This document shows positions 35,742-44,086 of a stretch of 55,946 nt of DNA, in pieces (the first letter of the stretch is position 1; each line of letters begins with the position of its first letter). Below the pieces are notes generated by a model that saw only the letters and a program-made list of their open reading frames with translations, searched no databases and was not told the origin of the DNA. The stretch is from the NCBI RefSeq assembly GCF_029892285.1, contig NZ_JARXVM010000027.1, positions 1-55,946 on the forward strand, read 5' to 3'. The stretch is from Rhizobium sp. SG_E_25_P2 (lineage in GTDB: Bacteria; Pseudomonadota; Alphaproteobacteria; Rhizobiales; Rhizobiaceae). The translations under genes were made by a program, and so were the position numbers.

Positions 35742-36718
35742 CGATGGCGGATGTCGACCTCGCCGCGCTCGCAGAAAAGCTACGAGCCAGCAACGGGATC
35801 GCGGCCAAACACGATATTGGCGGCGTCACCGCGCGGCTCGGCGTCAAGGATAAGTCTGTCCCCGTGGGGGACGACTGCGCCGCCCTCCCTGACGGGGACG
35901 GCTACCTGCTGTTCGCCATCGAAGGCTTCATGAACGCCTTCGTCGCCGCTGATCCCTGGTTTGCCGGCTGGTGCGGCGTCATGGTCAATATCTCCGACGT
36001 GGTCGCCATGGGCGGCCGGCCAACCGCCGTGGTCGATGCTGTCTGGGCCGATGGCGAGGCGGGCGCAGCTCCGATACTGGACGGCATGCGGGCAGCGGCA
36101 GAGGCTTATGGCGTGCCGATTGTCGGCGGTCACACCAATATCCGCACCGACCGGGGCCAGTTGTCCGTCGCCATTGTCGGGCGCGCAAAACGCCTGCTGA
36201 CCAGCTTCGACGCTCGCCCCGGCGACGTGCTGGTTGCCGCCGTCGATCATCGCGGCCGCTACCGCGCCCCCTTCGACAACTGGGAAGCCGCGACCGATGC
36301 GCCGGCTGACAGGCTGCGCGGCGATCTCGACATCCTGCCGCAGATCGCGGAAGCAGGGCTTTGTCTTGCCGCCAAGGACATCAGCCAGGGCGGGATCATC
36401 GGCACGGCGATCATGCTGGCCGAATGTTCCGGTGTCGGCGTCGATATCGAAGTTGCAGCCATCCCAATGCCCTCCGGCGTCAGCCTCGACCGCTGGCTGG
36501 GCACCTTTCCGAGCTTTGGCTATCTGCTGTCCGTTGCGCCTGACAATGTCAATGCTGTGCTCGACCGGTTTGCGGGCCGCGCGATTTCCGCCGCCATTAT
36601 TGGAGCTGTGCAGCCTGGCAGCGCCGTCTCGATCACGGACGGATCCAGGCGCATCCTTATCCGCGACCATGCGACAACACCCCTCATGCAGCTTGGGCCG
36701 ACGGAGGATTGCCGATGA
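35738..36718 (+). CDS. nitF: Sll0787-family AIR synthase-like (PurM fold) protein (Nit1C)
   Basis: The protein has 326 residues with the PurM/AIR-synthase layout: the ATP/Mg segment VPVGDDCAALPDGDGYLLFAIEG (location about 39-60), NISDVVAMGGRPTA, and GGHTNIRTDRGQLSVAIVG. PurM-fold enzymes phosphorylate an amide or carboxyl oxygen to drive attack by nitrogen or another nucleophile. Here it probably builds a C-N bond or a nitrile/amidine-type group in the unknown cluster product. The start at 35738 overlaps the GNAT stop; the ATG at 35744 is an alternative. It is coupled to the glycosyltransferase gene by ATGA. Confidence 0.88.
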   Translation: MTMADVDLAALAEKLRASNGIAAKHDIGGVTARLGVKDKSVPVGDDCAALPDGDGYLLFAIEGFMNAFVAADPWFAGWCGVMVNISDVVAMGGRPTAVVDAVWADGEAGAAPILDGMRAAAEAYGVPIVGGHTNIRTDRGQLSVAIVGRAKRLLTSFDARPGDVLVAAVDHRGRYRAPFDNWEAATDAPADRLRGDLDILPQIAEAGLCLAAKDISQGGIIGTAIMLAECSGVGVDIEVAAIPMPSGVSLDRWLGTFPSFGYLLSVAPDNVNAVLDRFAGRAISAAIIGAVQPGSAVSITDGSRRILIRDHATTPLMQLGPTEDCR

Positions 36719-37872
36719 TCCGGCCGCTTCGCATCGCCATGCTGACCCATTCCACCAATCCGCGCGGCGGCGTCGTGCATGCGATGCAGCTTTCCGAGGC
36801 GTTGACAGCCCAAGGTCACGCGCTGACGCTGCACGCGCCTGACGTCAAGGGCGGAGGTTTCTTCCGCACTCCCGCCTGTAAGACGGCCTGCCTGCAGGTC
36901 GGGCCAGCTTTAGCGGATATGACGGCCATGGTGGAGCAGCGTATTGCCGATTATGTCAGCTATTTCGAACCCGCGGCGCATCGAGATTTCGACGTCTTCC
37001 ATGCCCATGACGGCATTTCGGGCAATGCTCTGGCGACGATGAAGGAGCGGGGCCTGATTTCGGGTTTCGTGCGCACCGTCCACCACATCGATCAGTTTGA
37101 AGATCCGCGCCTCATGGCCCTTCAGGACCGTTCGATCCGATGCGCCGATGCCTTCTTCTCCGTCAGCAAGATATGGCGGGACGTCTTGCGCGACAGCCAC
37201 GGCGTGGATGCAACCGTGGTCGGCAACGGTGTCGACACCAACCGTTTCGCCCCCACCTGGAGCGGCGAACAGACCGCGCTGCGCGATCGGATAGGCCTTC
37301 CCGCCGGCCCGATTTTCTTGAGCATTGGTGGAATCGAGGCGCGCAAGAACACGCTCGGGATTCTAGATGCATTTCGACAGCTTCGCGCCGTCAGGCCGGA
37401 TGCGCAACTGGTTATCGCCGGAGGAGTGTCGTTGCTCGACCACCGGGATTATCAGGACGAGTTCCAGTCCCATTTGCGGGCGCTGCACGACGATGCCAGC
37501 GCGGTTCACTTGGTTGGCGCCGTGTCCGATGATGATATGCCGAACCTCTACCGGCTCGCCGACGCGCTGGTGTTCCCCTCGCTGAAAGAGGGCTTCGGTC
37601 TCGTCGTTCTAGAGGCCCTGGCGAGCGGCGTTCCCGCCATCGTGCCATCGATTGCGCCTTTTACCGAATATCTGGGCCGCGACGACGCCCTCTGGTGCGA
37701 TCCCCGCCACTCGGCTTCGATTGCCGAAGCCATGGCCCTGGGTCTGGTTCCGCAGATCCGCGAACGTGTCATCCCGCGCGGCATGGAGGTCGCGGGGCGC
37801 TTCACATGGCGGCGGGTCGCGGAATCCCATCTTTCCACTTACACACGATTGAAGGAGGCAGTTCATGCCTGA
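36715..37872 (+). CDS. MSMEG_0565-family glycosyltransferase (GT4, Nit1C-associated)
   Basis: The protein has 385 residues and the GT-B fold of family 4. The N-terminal loop is NPRGGVVHAMQLSEAL and the nucleotide-sugar donor motif is FPSLKEGFGLVVLEALASG (EX7E type). It should move a sugar from a nucleotide donor to an acceptor in the cytoplasm. It has no membrane segment. Such a gene is found in the mycobacterial version of the cluster and lies here between the AIR-synthase-like and MSMEG_0570-like genes, overlapping both (4 and 8 nt). This suggests the cluster product, or its stored form, is glycosylated. Confidence 0.88.
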   Translation: MIRPLRIAMLTHSTNPRGGVVHAMQLSEALTAQGHALTLHAPDVKGGGFFRTPACKTACLQVGPALADMTAMVEQRIADYVSYFEPAAHRDFDVFHAHDGISGNALATMKERGLISGFVRTVHHIDQFEDPRLMALQDRSIRCADAFFSVSKIWRDVLRDSHGVDATVVGNGVDTNRFAPTWSGEQTALRDRIGLPAGPIFLSIGGIEARKNTLGILDAFRQLRAVRPDAQLVIAGGVSLLDHRDYQDEFQSHLRALHDDASAVHLVGAVSDDDMPNLYRLADALVFPSLKEGFGLVVLEALASGVPAIVPSIAPFTEYLGRDDALWCDPRHSASIAEAMALGLVPQIRERVIPRGMEVAGRFTWRRVAESHLSTYTRLKEAVHA

Positions 37873-38152
37873 GATCCGCTTTGTCATCACCTGGCCGGAT
37901 GGCGAGGAAGAGACCTGTTATTCACCCTCCCTGGTCATTCGCGACTTTTTCACCGAGGGTGAAAGTTATCCGGTGGCGGATTTTGTCGACCGCAGCCGAA
38001 AGGCGCTCACCATCGCCAGTGATCGGGTCGCCGCAAAATACGGATTTGCCTGTTCTGCGGCACACGACCAACTCGCCCGCATCGAAGCCGCAGCCCTCCC
38101 CTTTCTGGAGCGCGCGGACGCCCGCGTCCGCTGCGAGACCTTCATCCTTTGA
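37865..38152 (+). CDS. nitG: MSMEG_0570-family small nitrogen-starvation protein (Nit1C)
   Basis: The protein has 95 residues and no catalytic motif I can name. The opening IRFVITWPDGEEETCYSPS and the helix VADFVDRSRKALTIASDRVAAKYG match what I know of the MSMEG_0570 family found only in Nit1C clusters. Because of its size and constant linkage it may be a carrier or an enzyme subunit; this is a guess. It overlaps the glycosyltransferase gene by 8 nt and ends 11 nt before the flavoprotein gene. Confidence 0.8.
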   Translation: MPEIRFVITWPDGEEETCYSPSLVIRDFFTEGESYPVADFVDRSRKALTIASDRVAAKYGFACSAAHDQLARIEAAALPFLERADARVRCETFIL

Positions 38153-38163
38153 AAGGACCCAAG

Positions 38164-39435
38164 ATGACCCGATCCCTGAAATCCCATTATAGCGCCGTTG
38201 TGGTGGGTGGCGGCCAGGCAGGCCTCTCCGCCAGCCATTACCTCAAGAAACACGGGCTCGACCATGTCGTGTTCGAAAAGAAGACCGTGGCCCATAAATG
38301 GAAGGACGAGCGCTGGGATGCGTTTTGCCTGGTCACCCCGAACTGGCAATGCCAACTACCCGACCATCCCTATGATGGCGCCGATCCGCATGGCTTCATG
38401 GTGAAGGATGAGATCGTCGCTTATGTCGATCGCTTCGTCAAAAAGGTCGACGCGCCGGTTTTCGAGGGCGTGAGCGTTACCGCGCTGGAGAAGTTCGGCG
38501 GTCTTTTCCGCGTCGAATCGTCAGCCGGGACCGTCACGACCGACAACGTCATCCTCGCCACCAGCCTCTACAGCCAGCCCTTCGCGCCGCGTTCCGCGGA
38601 ACGTCTCCCCGATGAAATCACCCAGATCCACACGGCCAACTACCGCAATCCCGCGCAACTGCCGCCGGGCGCCGTCATCGTCGTCGGCTCCGGCCAGTCC
38701 GGCTGCCAGATCGCCGAAGACCTGCATCTGGCCGGCCGCAAGGTGCATATGGTCACCGGCAACGCCCCGCGCTGCGCCCGCTTCTACCGCGGCCGAGACG
38801 TCGTCGACTGGCTGGCGGATATCGGCCAATACGATATCACCGTCGCCCATAACGGCATGTCTAAAAAGAAGCACGACACCAACCACTATCTGACCGGTCG
38901 CGATGGCGGGCGCGATATCGACCTTAGAAAATTCGCGCTGGAAGGCATGGCCCTTTATGGACGGATGGCGGGCGTTTCCAAAGGGAAAATGCTGTTCGAG
39001 CCAAACCTCAAGAGCAATCTCGATGGAGCCGACCGCGTCTATAACGGCATCAACGCGCTTATCGATCGCCATATCGCGGAAAAGGGCATCGACGCGCCGG
39101 CCGGCAGCCCTTATTTCCCGCTCTGGGAACCGGAGCACGAAACGACAGAACTGGATCTCGAAGCTGAAGGCGTCACATCCGTCATCTGGGCGACAGGCTT
39201 TACGCCCGATTGGTCCTATGTTGGATTGCCTATCTTCGACGGGACCGGATATCCCGTCCAGCGACGTGGGGTAACCGGGATGGACGGCGTCTATGTACTG
39301 GGCCTTCCCTGGCTTTGGACCTGGGGATCCGGTCGGTTCCTCGCCGTTGGCAAGGACGCCGAATATGTGGTCGACCATCTGGCGACGCGGCTGGAGCGGG
39401 CACGGCGTCCGCTGAAACAAGCGGCGAACGGATAA
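38164..39435 (+). CDS. nitH: MSMEG_0569-family FAD-dependent oxidoreductase (Nit1C)
   Basis: The protein has 423 residues. The N-terminal FAD motif [20 protein letters not shown] and a second fold [21 protein letters not shown] (NADPH) give a class B monooxygenase/YUCCA-like architecture; the linker [18 protein letters not shown] differs from the usual FMO FxGxxxHSxxY motif. It is expected to N- or C-oxygenate a cluster intermediate, for example an amine on the way to an oxime or nitrile. AAAGGA lies upstream of the ATG at 38164. Among Nit1C genes it is usually last; here one more gene follows 3 nt later. Confidence 0.9.
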   Translation: MTRSLKSHYSAVVVGGGQAGLSASHYLKKHGLDHVVFEKKTVAHKWKDERWDAFCLVTPNWQCQLPDHPYDGADPHGFMVKDEIVAYVDRFVKKVDAPVFEGVSVTALEKFGGLFRVESSAGTVTTDNVILATSLYSQPFAPRSAERLPDEITQIHTANYRNPAQLPPGAVIVVGSGQSGCQIAEDLHLAGRKVHMVTGNAPRCARFYRGRDVVDWLADIGQYDITVAHNGMSKKKHDTNHYLTGRDGGRDIDLRKFALEGMALYGRMAGVSKGKMLFEPNLKSNLDGADRVYNGINALIDRHIAEKGIDAPAGSPYFPLWEPEHETTELDLEAEGVTSVIWATGFTPDWSYVGLPIFDGTGYPVQRRGVTGMDGVYVLGLPWLWTWGSGRFLAVGKDAEYVVDHLATRLERARRPLKQAANG

Positions 39436-39438
39436 GCG

Positions 39439-40299
39439 ATGAACCTCGCTTTCCGGCCCGCTATTTTGGACGAACCATCGAGCCGCGATCTTATGGACCG
39501 CGCGCTCGACCCGCACCTGCTCGTCGGCATGCCGCATCTGACGCCGCACGGCCTGTCGGAAACCTGGCTGATGAAGGAGTTGGGACATCGGCATTGGTTG
39601 ATGCTGGCGCGCGATCTCGGCATGGACGACGCCGATTTCCGCACTGTCGATGGAGAGCAAGCCTATGCGGCCATCTGTGCGACTTCGCTATGCGAAGCGC
39701 GCCTGGAATGCGTGAGGGCAAACAGCATCCTGACCATCCGTTCAGAGCTGTCGACCGTCTCGCGCACCCAGATCGCGACGAGCCACGACCTCTTCGCCGA
39801 AGGGAGCAAAATCGGACGGGTGGAATTGATCTCCGCCTTCGTTCGCAGGGAAATTCACGGGTGCAATCATTCTCTTGCACGCGCAGCGGTGCTAACGTCA
39901 GAGGCGGCCCCCTACAAATTCAACCAACTCGCAAAGACCGCCGCAGATATTCGCAATTTACGGATAGCGACCTATTGGGGCCTGCCAGTCACAGCCAAGG
40001 AGCCCCTGCGATCATTTCGATACGATCCTGCGGTCTCTCAGGAGTTCAATGGCGCCGGTCTTTTCTATTTTGCGGAATTCCAGGCTCTTGCGGAGCGCGC
40101 TCTCGACGCCTGGCTTCCCGAACGCGAACCGTTGAAACGGCGGGATGTCTTTTTTCTCGGTAATATAGAAAGGAGCGAAGGCCTCATCTTTGACTTGGTC
40201 GCAGCGTCAGACAACGGCGACGTGTTCAATGGCCAGATCAGACGGCAATCCGGTGATGTGATCGCGAAACTTTTCATGTCTTCCAAGGAACTGCCATGA
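39439..40299 (+). CDS. LnmK-like double-hotdog protein (Pnap_2097-type), end of the Nit1C operon
   Basis: The protein has 286 residues. The segment LVGMPHLTPHGLSETWLMKELGHRHW and, near the C-terminus, RRDVFFLGNIERSEGLIFDL recall the LnmK family, named after the bifunctional acyltransferase/decarboxylase of leinamycin biosynthesis, which has two hotdog domains. Such proteins act on acyl-CoA or carrier-bound acyl groups. The gene begins 3 nt after the flavoprotein stop, so it belongs to the operon, although it is not among the seven core Nit1C genes. It strengthens the view that the cluster makes an acylated metabolite. Family recall is moderate and the function is inferred. Confidence 0.68.
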   Translation: MNLAFRPAILDEPSSRDLMDRALDPHLLVGMPHLTPHGLSETWLMKELGHRHWLMLARDLGMDDADFRTVDGEQAYAAICATSLCEARLECVRANSILTIRSELSTVSRTQIATSHDLFAEGSKIGRVELISAFVRREIHGCNHSLARAAVLTSEAAPYKFNQLAKTAADIRNLRIATYWGLPVTAKEPLRSFRYDPAVSQEFNGAGLFYFAEFQALAERALDAWLPEREPLKRRDVFFLGNIERSEGLIFDLVAASDNGDVFNGQIRRQSGDVIAKLFMSSKELP

Positions 40300-40365
40300 G
40301 GACCAAATCATCGAAGGATCGTGGTCAACCCGTTGCCCAACGCCAACGTGCAATCGAGCCGCAGG

Positions 40366-41280
40366 TTATGGCCTGGAAAATGACGTATCTGTTCTGTGGA
40401 CACTGCGCATGAGTTCTCTCGCGATTATCGAGATGGCGCGGCCAGTTTTCGTCATTGCAAAGGAATCGCGGCGCCAAATGCCGGCATTGAATGTTGCAAG
40501 GGGGGAAACGCCATCGATGAAAGTCAGACCGACAGCGGGGAGGAAATGGCTGACATTGGTGGGCAAGGGCAGCAAACCGTCTGTTCGCGCCGCAATCAGC
40601 AGGGCGTTCAGCCAGGATGAGGTCTTGACGATCTTACCACGCACGCGACTGCGGATATCCCCGCCGCCCCAGGCGGGCTGGTCAAGCGCGTCATGATAGT
40701 CGATCCAGTCGCAGGCGAACACGCCGGACAGGTCCCCCAACGGCGCGCCCAACAACGGGTGGCCGATGCGTCCGGCCAGGCGCACCTCGACATGGACAAG
40801 GGCGTCGCCCGTCACGCGCGAATCGCCAGGGTCGATATCCGTGTTGCACAGGGCGATGTCGATTTCACCATCCGCCAGAAGGCGGACGAGGCGCGCCTCG
40901 AGATCGACATGGACGGACACTGAAAGATCCATATCCGTCGCGGCCAGGCGTTGCACCAATTCCGGAACGCAGCCAACGCTCCAGGACGGGCTGGCGCCGA
41001 TCCGCAGCGACTTGCGCCGGTTGAGCCCGACCGCGCGCGCGTCGAGTTCGAGATGGCGCATCTCAGCGTCAACCCGCTTGGCGTGACTGAAAACGCTTCT
41101 CCCCTCCTCTGTCAATTCGACGCCACGCGGGCCGCGCTCGACCAGTTGGAATCCGAGATGGTCCTCAAGCCGCCTCAGACTTTTGGTCAAGGCGGGCTGC
41201 GTCAGGCCGAGCCGAGCGGCTGCCCTGGTGACGCTGCCTTCCTCGATCAAGACGATGAAATGCCCCAGTTCCCGATACAT
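40366..41280 (-). CDS. LysR-family regulator (divergent from flavoprotein gene)
   Basis: The protein has 304 residues. The helix-turn-helix is ELGHFIVLIEEGSVTRAAARLGL followed by QPALTKSLRRLEDHLGFQLVERG, and a substrate-binding-type effector domain makes up the rest. It converges on the Nit1C operon end (66 nt apart) and is divergent from the FAD flavoprotein at 41401, which it probably controls through the palindrome at 41298-41314. The start at 41280 matches the family; longer extensions would run through that control region. Confidence 0.87.
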   Translation of the reverse strand: MYRELGHFIVLIEEGSVTRAAARLGLTQPALTKSLRRLEDHLGFQLVERGPRGVELTEEGRSVFSHAKRVDAEMRHLELDARAVGLNRRKSLRIGASPSWSVGCVPELVQRLAATDMDLSVSVHVDLEARLVRLLADGEIDIALCNTDIDPGDSRVTGDALVHVEVRLAGRIGHPLLGAPLGDLSGVFACDWIDYHDALDQPAWGGGDIRSRVRGKIVKTSSWLNALLIAARTDGLLPLPTNVSHFLPAVGLTFIDGVSPLATFNAGIWRRDSFAMTKTGRAISIIARELMRSVHRTDTSFSRP

Positions 41281-41297
41281 GAATGTCTCTCGCTTTT

Positions 41298-41314
41298 CAT
41301 TCCCACAAGGAATG
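41298..41314. promoter_or_regulatory. LysR-type operator (T-N11-A)
   Basis: CATTCC (41298-41303) and GGAATG (41309-41314) form an inverted repeat around CACAA and contain a T-N11-A motif (T41300 to A41312). It lies 17 nt upstream of the LysR start and 87 nt before the divergent flavoprotein gene. Confidence 0.55.
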
Positions 41315-41400
41315 TCAGGTGAATGAGATGAATTTGTAGTTATGGGAGGCGCGCAATACAACAGGCCGTGGAGAGCAATTCGACGTTCGGGAGGAACGAC

Positions 41401-42858
41401 ATGGAAAACAGCACGGAAACGGATCTGGCGATTGTCGCCGCAGGAGCAGCCGGTCTGGCGGCAGCGGTCGCGGCGGCGCAACTTGGCCTCGCGGTTGAGG
41501 TTTTTGAAAAGAATGCGACAACCGGCGGAACCGCCAATCGCGGCATGGGGCCATTGGGAATCGAAAGCCGGCATACGCGCGCCCGGCTATTCCGCCCCAC
41601 GCGCGACGAGGCGTTCGAAGCCTTCATGACCTATACGCATTGGCGGGTCGACGCCAATCTGGTGCGCGCTTTCCTCAACAAATCCGGAGACACCATCCAT
41701 TGGCTGGAGAGCCTGGGCGTGACTTTTGCCGAGCCAGCGACCTATTTCTCTGGATCCTATCCCACCTGGCATCTGTTGCAGCCCGAGAACGGGCCTCCGG
41801 GTCCCGGGGGCGGCGCCACGATGATGAAGATCCTGACGCAGCGCGCATTGGAGCTCGGCGTAAAGATCCACCTGAATTCGCCGGTCTCCCGCCTGATCAC
41901 GGAAGACGGCAAGGTGACCGGCCTGGTCATATCAGAGAATGGCGCCGCGCCGCACAGCGTGCGCGCTCGCTCGGTCGTGATCGCCACCGGCGGGTTCGGC
42001 AATAGCGAGGCGATGATCCGCGACCATACGGGCTTCGAACTCGACAAGGATATCTTTCCCTTCAAGATACCCGGGGTCACCGGCGACGGAATCCGCATGG
42101 CCTGGGAGGCCGGCGCGCAGAAGACCGAAATGGGGATGGAACTGGTCTATGGCATGCCCGACCCGCTCACTGTGCCGCCCGCCCTTCATGAGGCCTGCCG
42201 GCAGCCGCATCTGATGGTCAATCTGCTCGGCAAGCGCTTCATGGACGAAGCCGTCATGCCCAATGTCACCTTCACCGCCAACGCCATCGCCCAGCAAAAG
42301 GACAAGACGGCCTTCCTGCTGTTCGACAGCGGCATCCTTGAGGAGATGAAGCGGGACTTCGACACGCGCAATCGCGTTTTCCCGAAGGAGCGCTTCGACG
42401 ACGCCGAGGCTACGATCGACGCCTATCTCGCCAGCGGCAAGGGCAATTTTTATCGCGCTCCCACGCTCGCAGCGCTCTCGGCGCAAACCGGCATCGACGG
42501 CGAGACGCTGAGCAATGTCGTGGAAACCTATAACGGCTACTGCGCCCAAGGCTATGACGCGCAGTTCAACAAGGAGCGGCGCTATCTCCGCCCGCTGACC
42601 GGCGGCGTATGGTATGCGGCGCGGCATTTCCCGAGCGCCTATGGCAGCGCCGGCGGCATCAAAATCAATGAGAATGCGGAAGTGGTGGGCAAGGACTGGC
42701 GCCCGATCCCCGGCCTCTACGCCGCCGGCACCGATGCGTGTTCGATCTATGGCGACAGCTATCCGTTTATTTTCCCTGGCACATCGATGGGGTTTGCGCT
42801 GAACACCGGGCGCATCGCGGCGGAAACGGCGCACGCCTATATCAGCGGAGCGATATAG
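41401..42858 (+). CDS. FAD-dependent oxidoreductase, fumarate reductase/ketosteroid dehydrogenase family
   Basis: The protein has 485 residues. It belongs to the FAD_binding_2 family: an N-terminal dinucleotide fold AIVAAGAAGLAAAVAAAQLG (GxGxxG with the first Gly replaced by Ala), the FAD loop TTGGTANRGMGP, the conserved VVIATGGFGNSEAM and the C-terminal cap FPGTSMGFALNTGRIAAE. Relatives reduce activated C=C bonds (fumarate, urocanate) or oxidise ketosteroids. There is no heme or signal motif, so it is a soluble cytoplasmic enzyme. GGAGG lies 6 nt before the ATG. It is a single-gene unit under the divergent LysR protein and sits beside the aromatic-degradation operon, where a C=C reduction would be useful; that link is inferred. 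Confidence 0.85.
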   Translation: MENSTETDLAIVAAGAAGLAAAVAAAQLGLAVEVFEKNATTGGTANRGMGPLGIESRHTRARLFRPTRDEAFEAFMTYTHWRVDANLVRAFLNKSGDTIHWLESLGVTFAEPATYFSGSYPTWHLLQPENGPPGPGGGATMMKILTQRALELGVKIHLNSPVSRLITEDGKVTGLVISENGAAPHSVRARSVVIATGGFGNSEAMIRDHTGFELDKDIFPFKIPGVTGDGIRMAWEAGAQKTEMGMELVYGMPDPLTVPPALHEACRQPHLMVNLLGKRFMDEAVMPNVTFTANAIAQQKDKTAFLLFDSGILEEMKRDFDTRNRVFPKERFDDAEATIDAYLASGKGNFYRAPTLAALSAQTGIDGETLSNVVETYNGYCAQGYDAQFNKERRYLRPLTGGVWYAARHFPSAYGSAGGIKINENAEVVGKDWRPIPGLYAAGTDACSIYGDSYPFIFPGTSMGFALNTGRIAAETAHAYISGAI

Positions 42859-43239
42859 GGTCGGGGCAATTGCAAAAAAGTAATTGACCCGAAAATGATA
42901 ACTGGTTGCCTATTTTGGGTCTTCGTCATGCGAGGACCCGCTGGGACGGATTGCAGACTGCTCTGCGACTGTGCCTGATCCTCAATATAGCGTTTGGGCG
43001 GTGGCGACCGCCCATCGCGGGCAGATCCGGGATAAGCGGAAATTCTACTGATGAAGGCCGAGTGGCAAATGTAGGAATGACCTGGCGGCCTCGGCCACAG
43101 CCCGCAACGAGCGGTTTTCACCGGGCCTGTGCCTGACGATCTCCTCCGCAGAGTCATTCTCGCACTATGTCGAACCGAAGCGGCCCTCATTCCATCACGG
43201 AAAGAGGGCCGTCTTTAAATCGCGCAAGTTCAATCTTCG
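42859..43239. other. 381-nt gene-free stretch between convergent units
   Basis: No protein-coding gene is supported here. Near its left end TCGGG-g-CAATT (42861-42871) pairs with AATTG-a-CCCGA (42882-42892), a mismatched hairpin that may terminate the flavoprotein transcript. A second hairpin is at 43181-43211. The middle, about 42900-43170, shows no recognisable feature. Confidence 0.5.
43181..43216 (+). terminator. Hairpin with short T-tract between convergent genes
   Basis: CGGCCCTC (43181-43188) and GAGGGCCG (43204-43211) form a perfect 8-bp stem with a 15-nt loop, followed by TCTTT. It lies 24 nt beyond the end of the leftward cyclase gene and ends the intergenic space from the rightward flavoprotein gene. 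Confidence 0.6.
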
Positions 43240-44013
43240 TCAGTCTTCCGGAAACATCGCCACCGCCCGGCACCAGCCGGCTGAGCCGCCGCGGATCTTG
43301 ACCGGCAGGCACGAGACGGTGAAGCCGCGCGCAGGCAGTTCTTCAAGCCGGGTCAGTTTTTCCATATGCAGGAAAATGCCGTCTCGCCCGGCTTTGTGGC
43401 CTTCCCAGATCAGGCCGGCATTGCCCGTGACGGCAAAGCGTTCGGCGGTGATCCGAAACGGCGCATCCCAGGACCAGGCGTCCGTGCCGGTGATGTGCAC
43501 TCCCTGCGACAAGAGCCAAAGCGTCGCTTCACGGCCTATGCCGCAACCGCGGCCAATATAATCCGGCCGACCATAAGTCGCGCCCGCCGAGGTGTTGACG
43601 AGCACAATGTCAAATCGCTGGAGAGGAGCGCCTGTCGCTTCGACGGCGGCGCGCACTTCGTCTGCGGTCGCGACATGCCCATCCGGCAAATGGCGAAGAT
43701 CGAGCTTCACGCCTGGGCGTATGCACCAGTCAAGCGGGACTTCGTCGATCGTCCAGGCGCGCTCGCCACCATTCATGGTCGAGGCGAAATGCCAGGGCGC
43801 GTCCAGATGCGTGCCGGCATGCGCCGTCAGCGTCAACTGCTCCACCGCCCAGCCTTCCGCGCCCGGCAGGTCTGCTCGGTCGAGACCAGGGAAGAAACGC
43901 ATGACTTCGTCCGCGCCGGCCTGATGATCGGAATAGGTGATTTTTGGCCCAAGCCCTGGAGGATCGGCAGGCGTATCATTGTCGATGGCGACGGACAAAT
44001 CGACGATTTTCAT
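43240..44013 (-). CDS. Cyclase-family metal hydrolase (kynurenine formamidase-like)
   Basis: The protein has 257 residues. The family metal motif HAGTHLDAP is at residues 65-73 (HxGTHxDxP), and GTDAWSWDAPF near 175 is another common segment. The family comprises metal-dependent hydrolases such as kynurenine formamidase and isatin hydrolase, which open amide, lactam or lactone bonds. Within the ring-cleavage operon it could open a lactone or amide intermediate. It is the last gene, 73 nt after the FAH-family gene. Confidence 0.85.
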   Translation of the reverse strand: MKIVDLSVAIDNDTPADPPGLGPKITYSDHQAGADEVMRFFPGLDRADLPGAEGWAVEQLTLTAHAGTHLDAPWHFASTMNGGERAWTIDEVPLDWCIRPGVKLDLRHLPDGHVATADEVRAAVEATGAPLQRFDIVLVNTSAGATYGRPDYIGRGCGIGREATLWLLSQGVHITGTDAWSWDAPFRITAERFAVTGNAGLIWEGHKAGRDGIFLHMEKLTRLEELPARGFTVSCLPVKIRGGSAGWCRAVAMFPED

Positions 44014-44086
44014 GGTCTGTCTCCTGAAAGGGCCTCGCGGGCCAGAGATTGAAGATCTGCATCGCCGGCAAAGCCGAGGCCGCGCA

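Noticed and set aside
42900-43170. Possible small genes in the gap after the flavoprotein
   Set aside because: Frames of 76 and 117 codons exist but have no ribosome site and no recognisable pattern, and they overlap hairpins.
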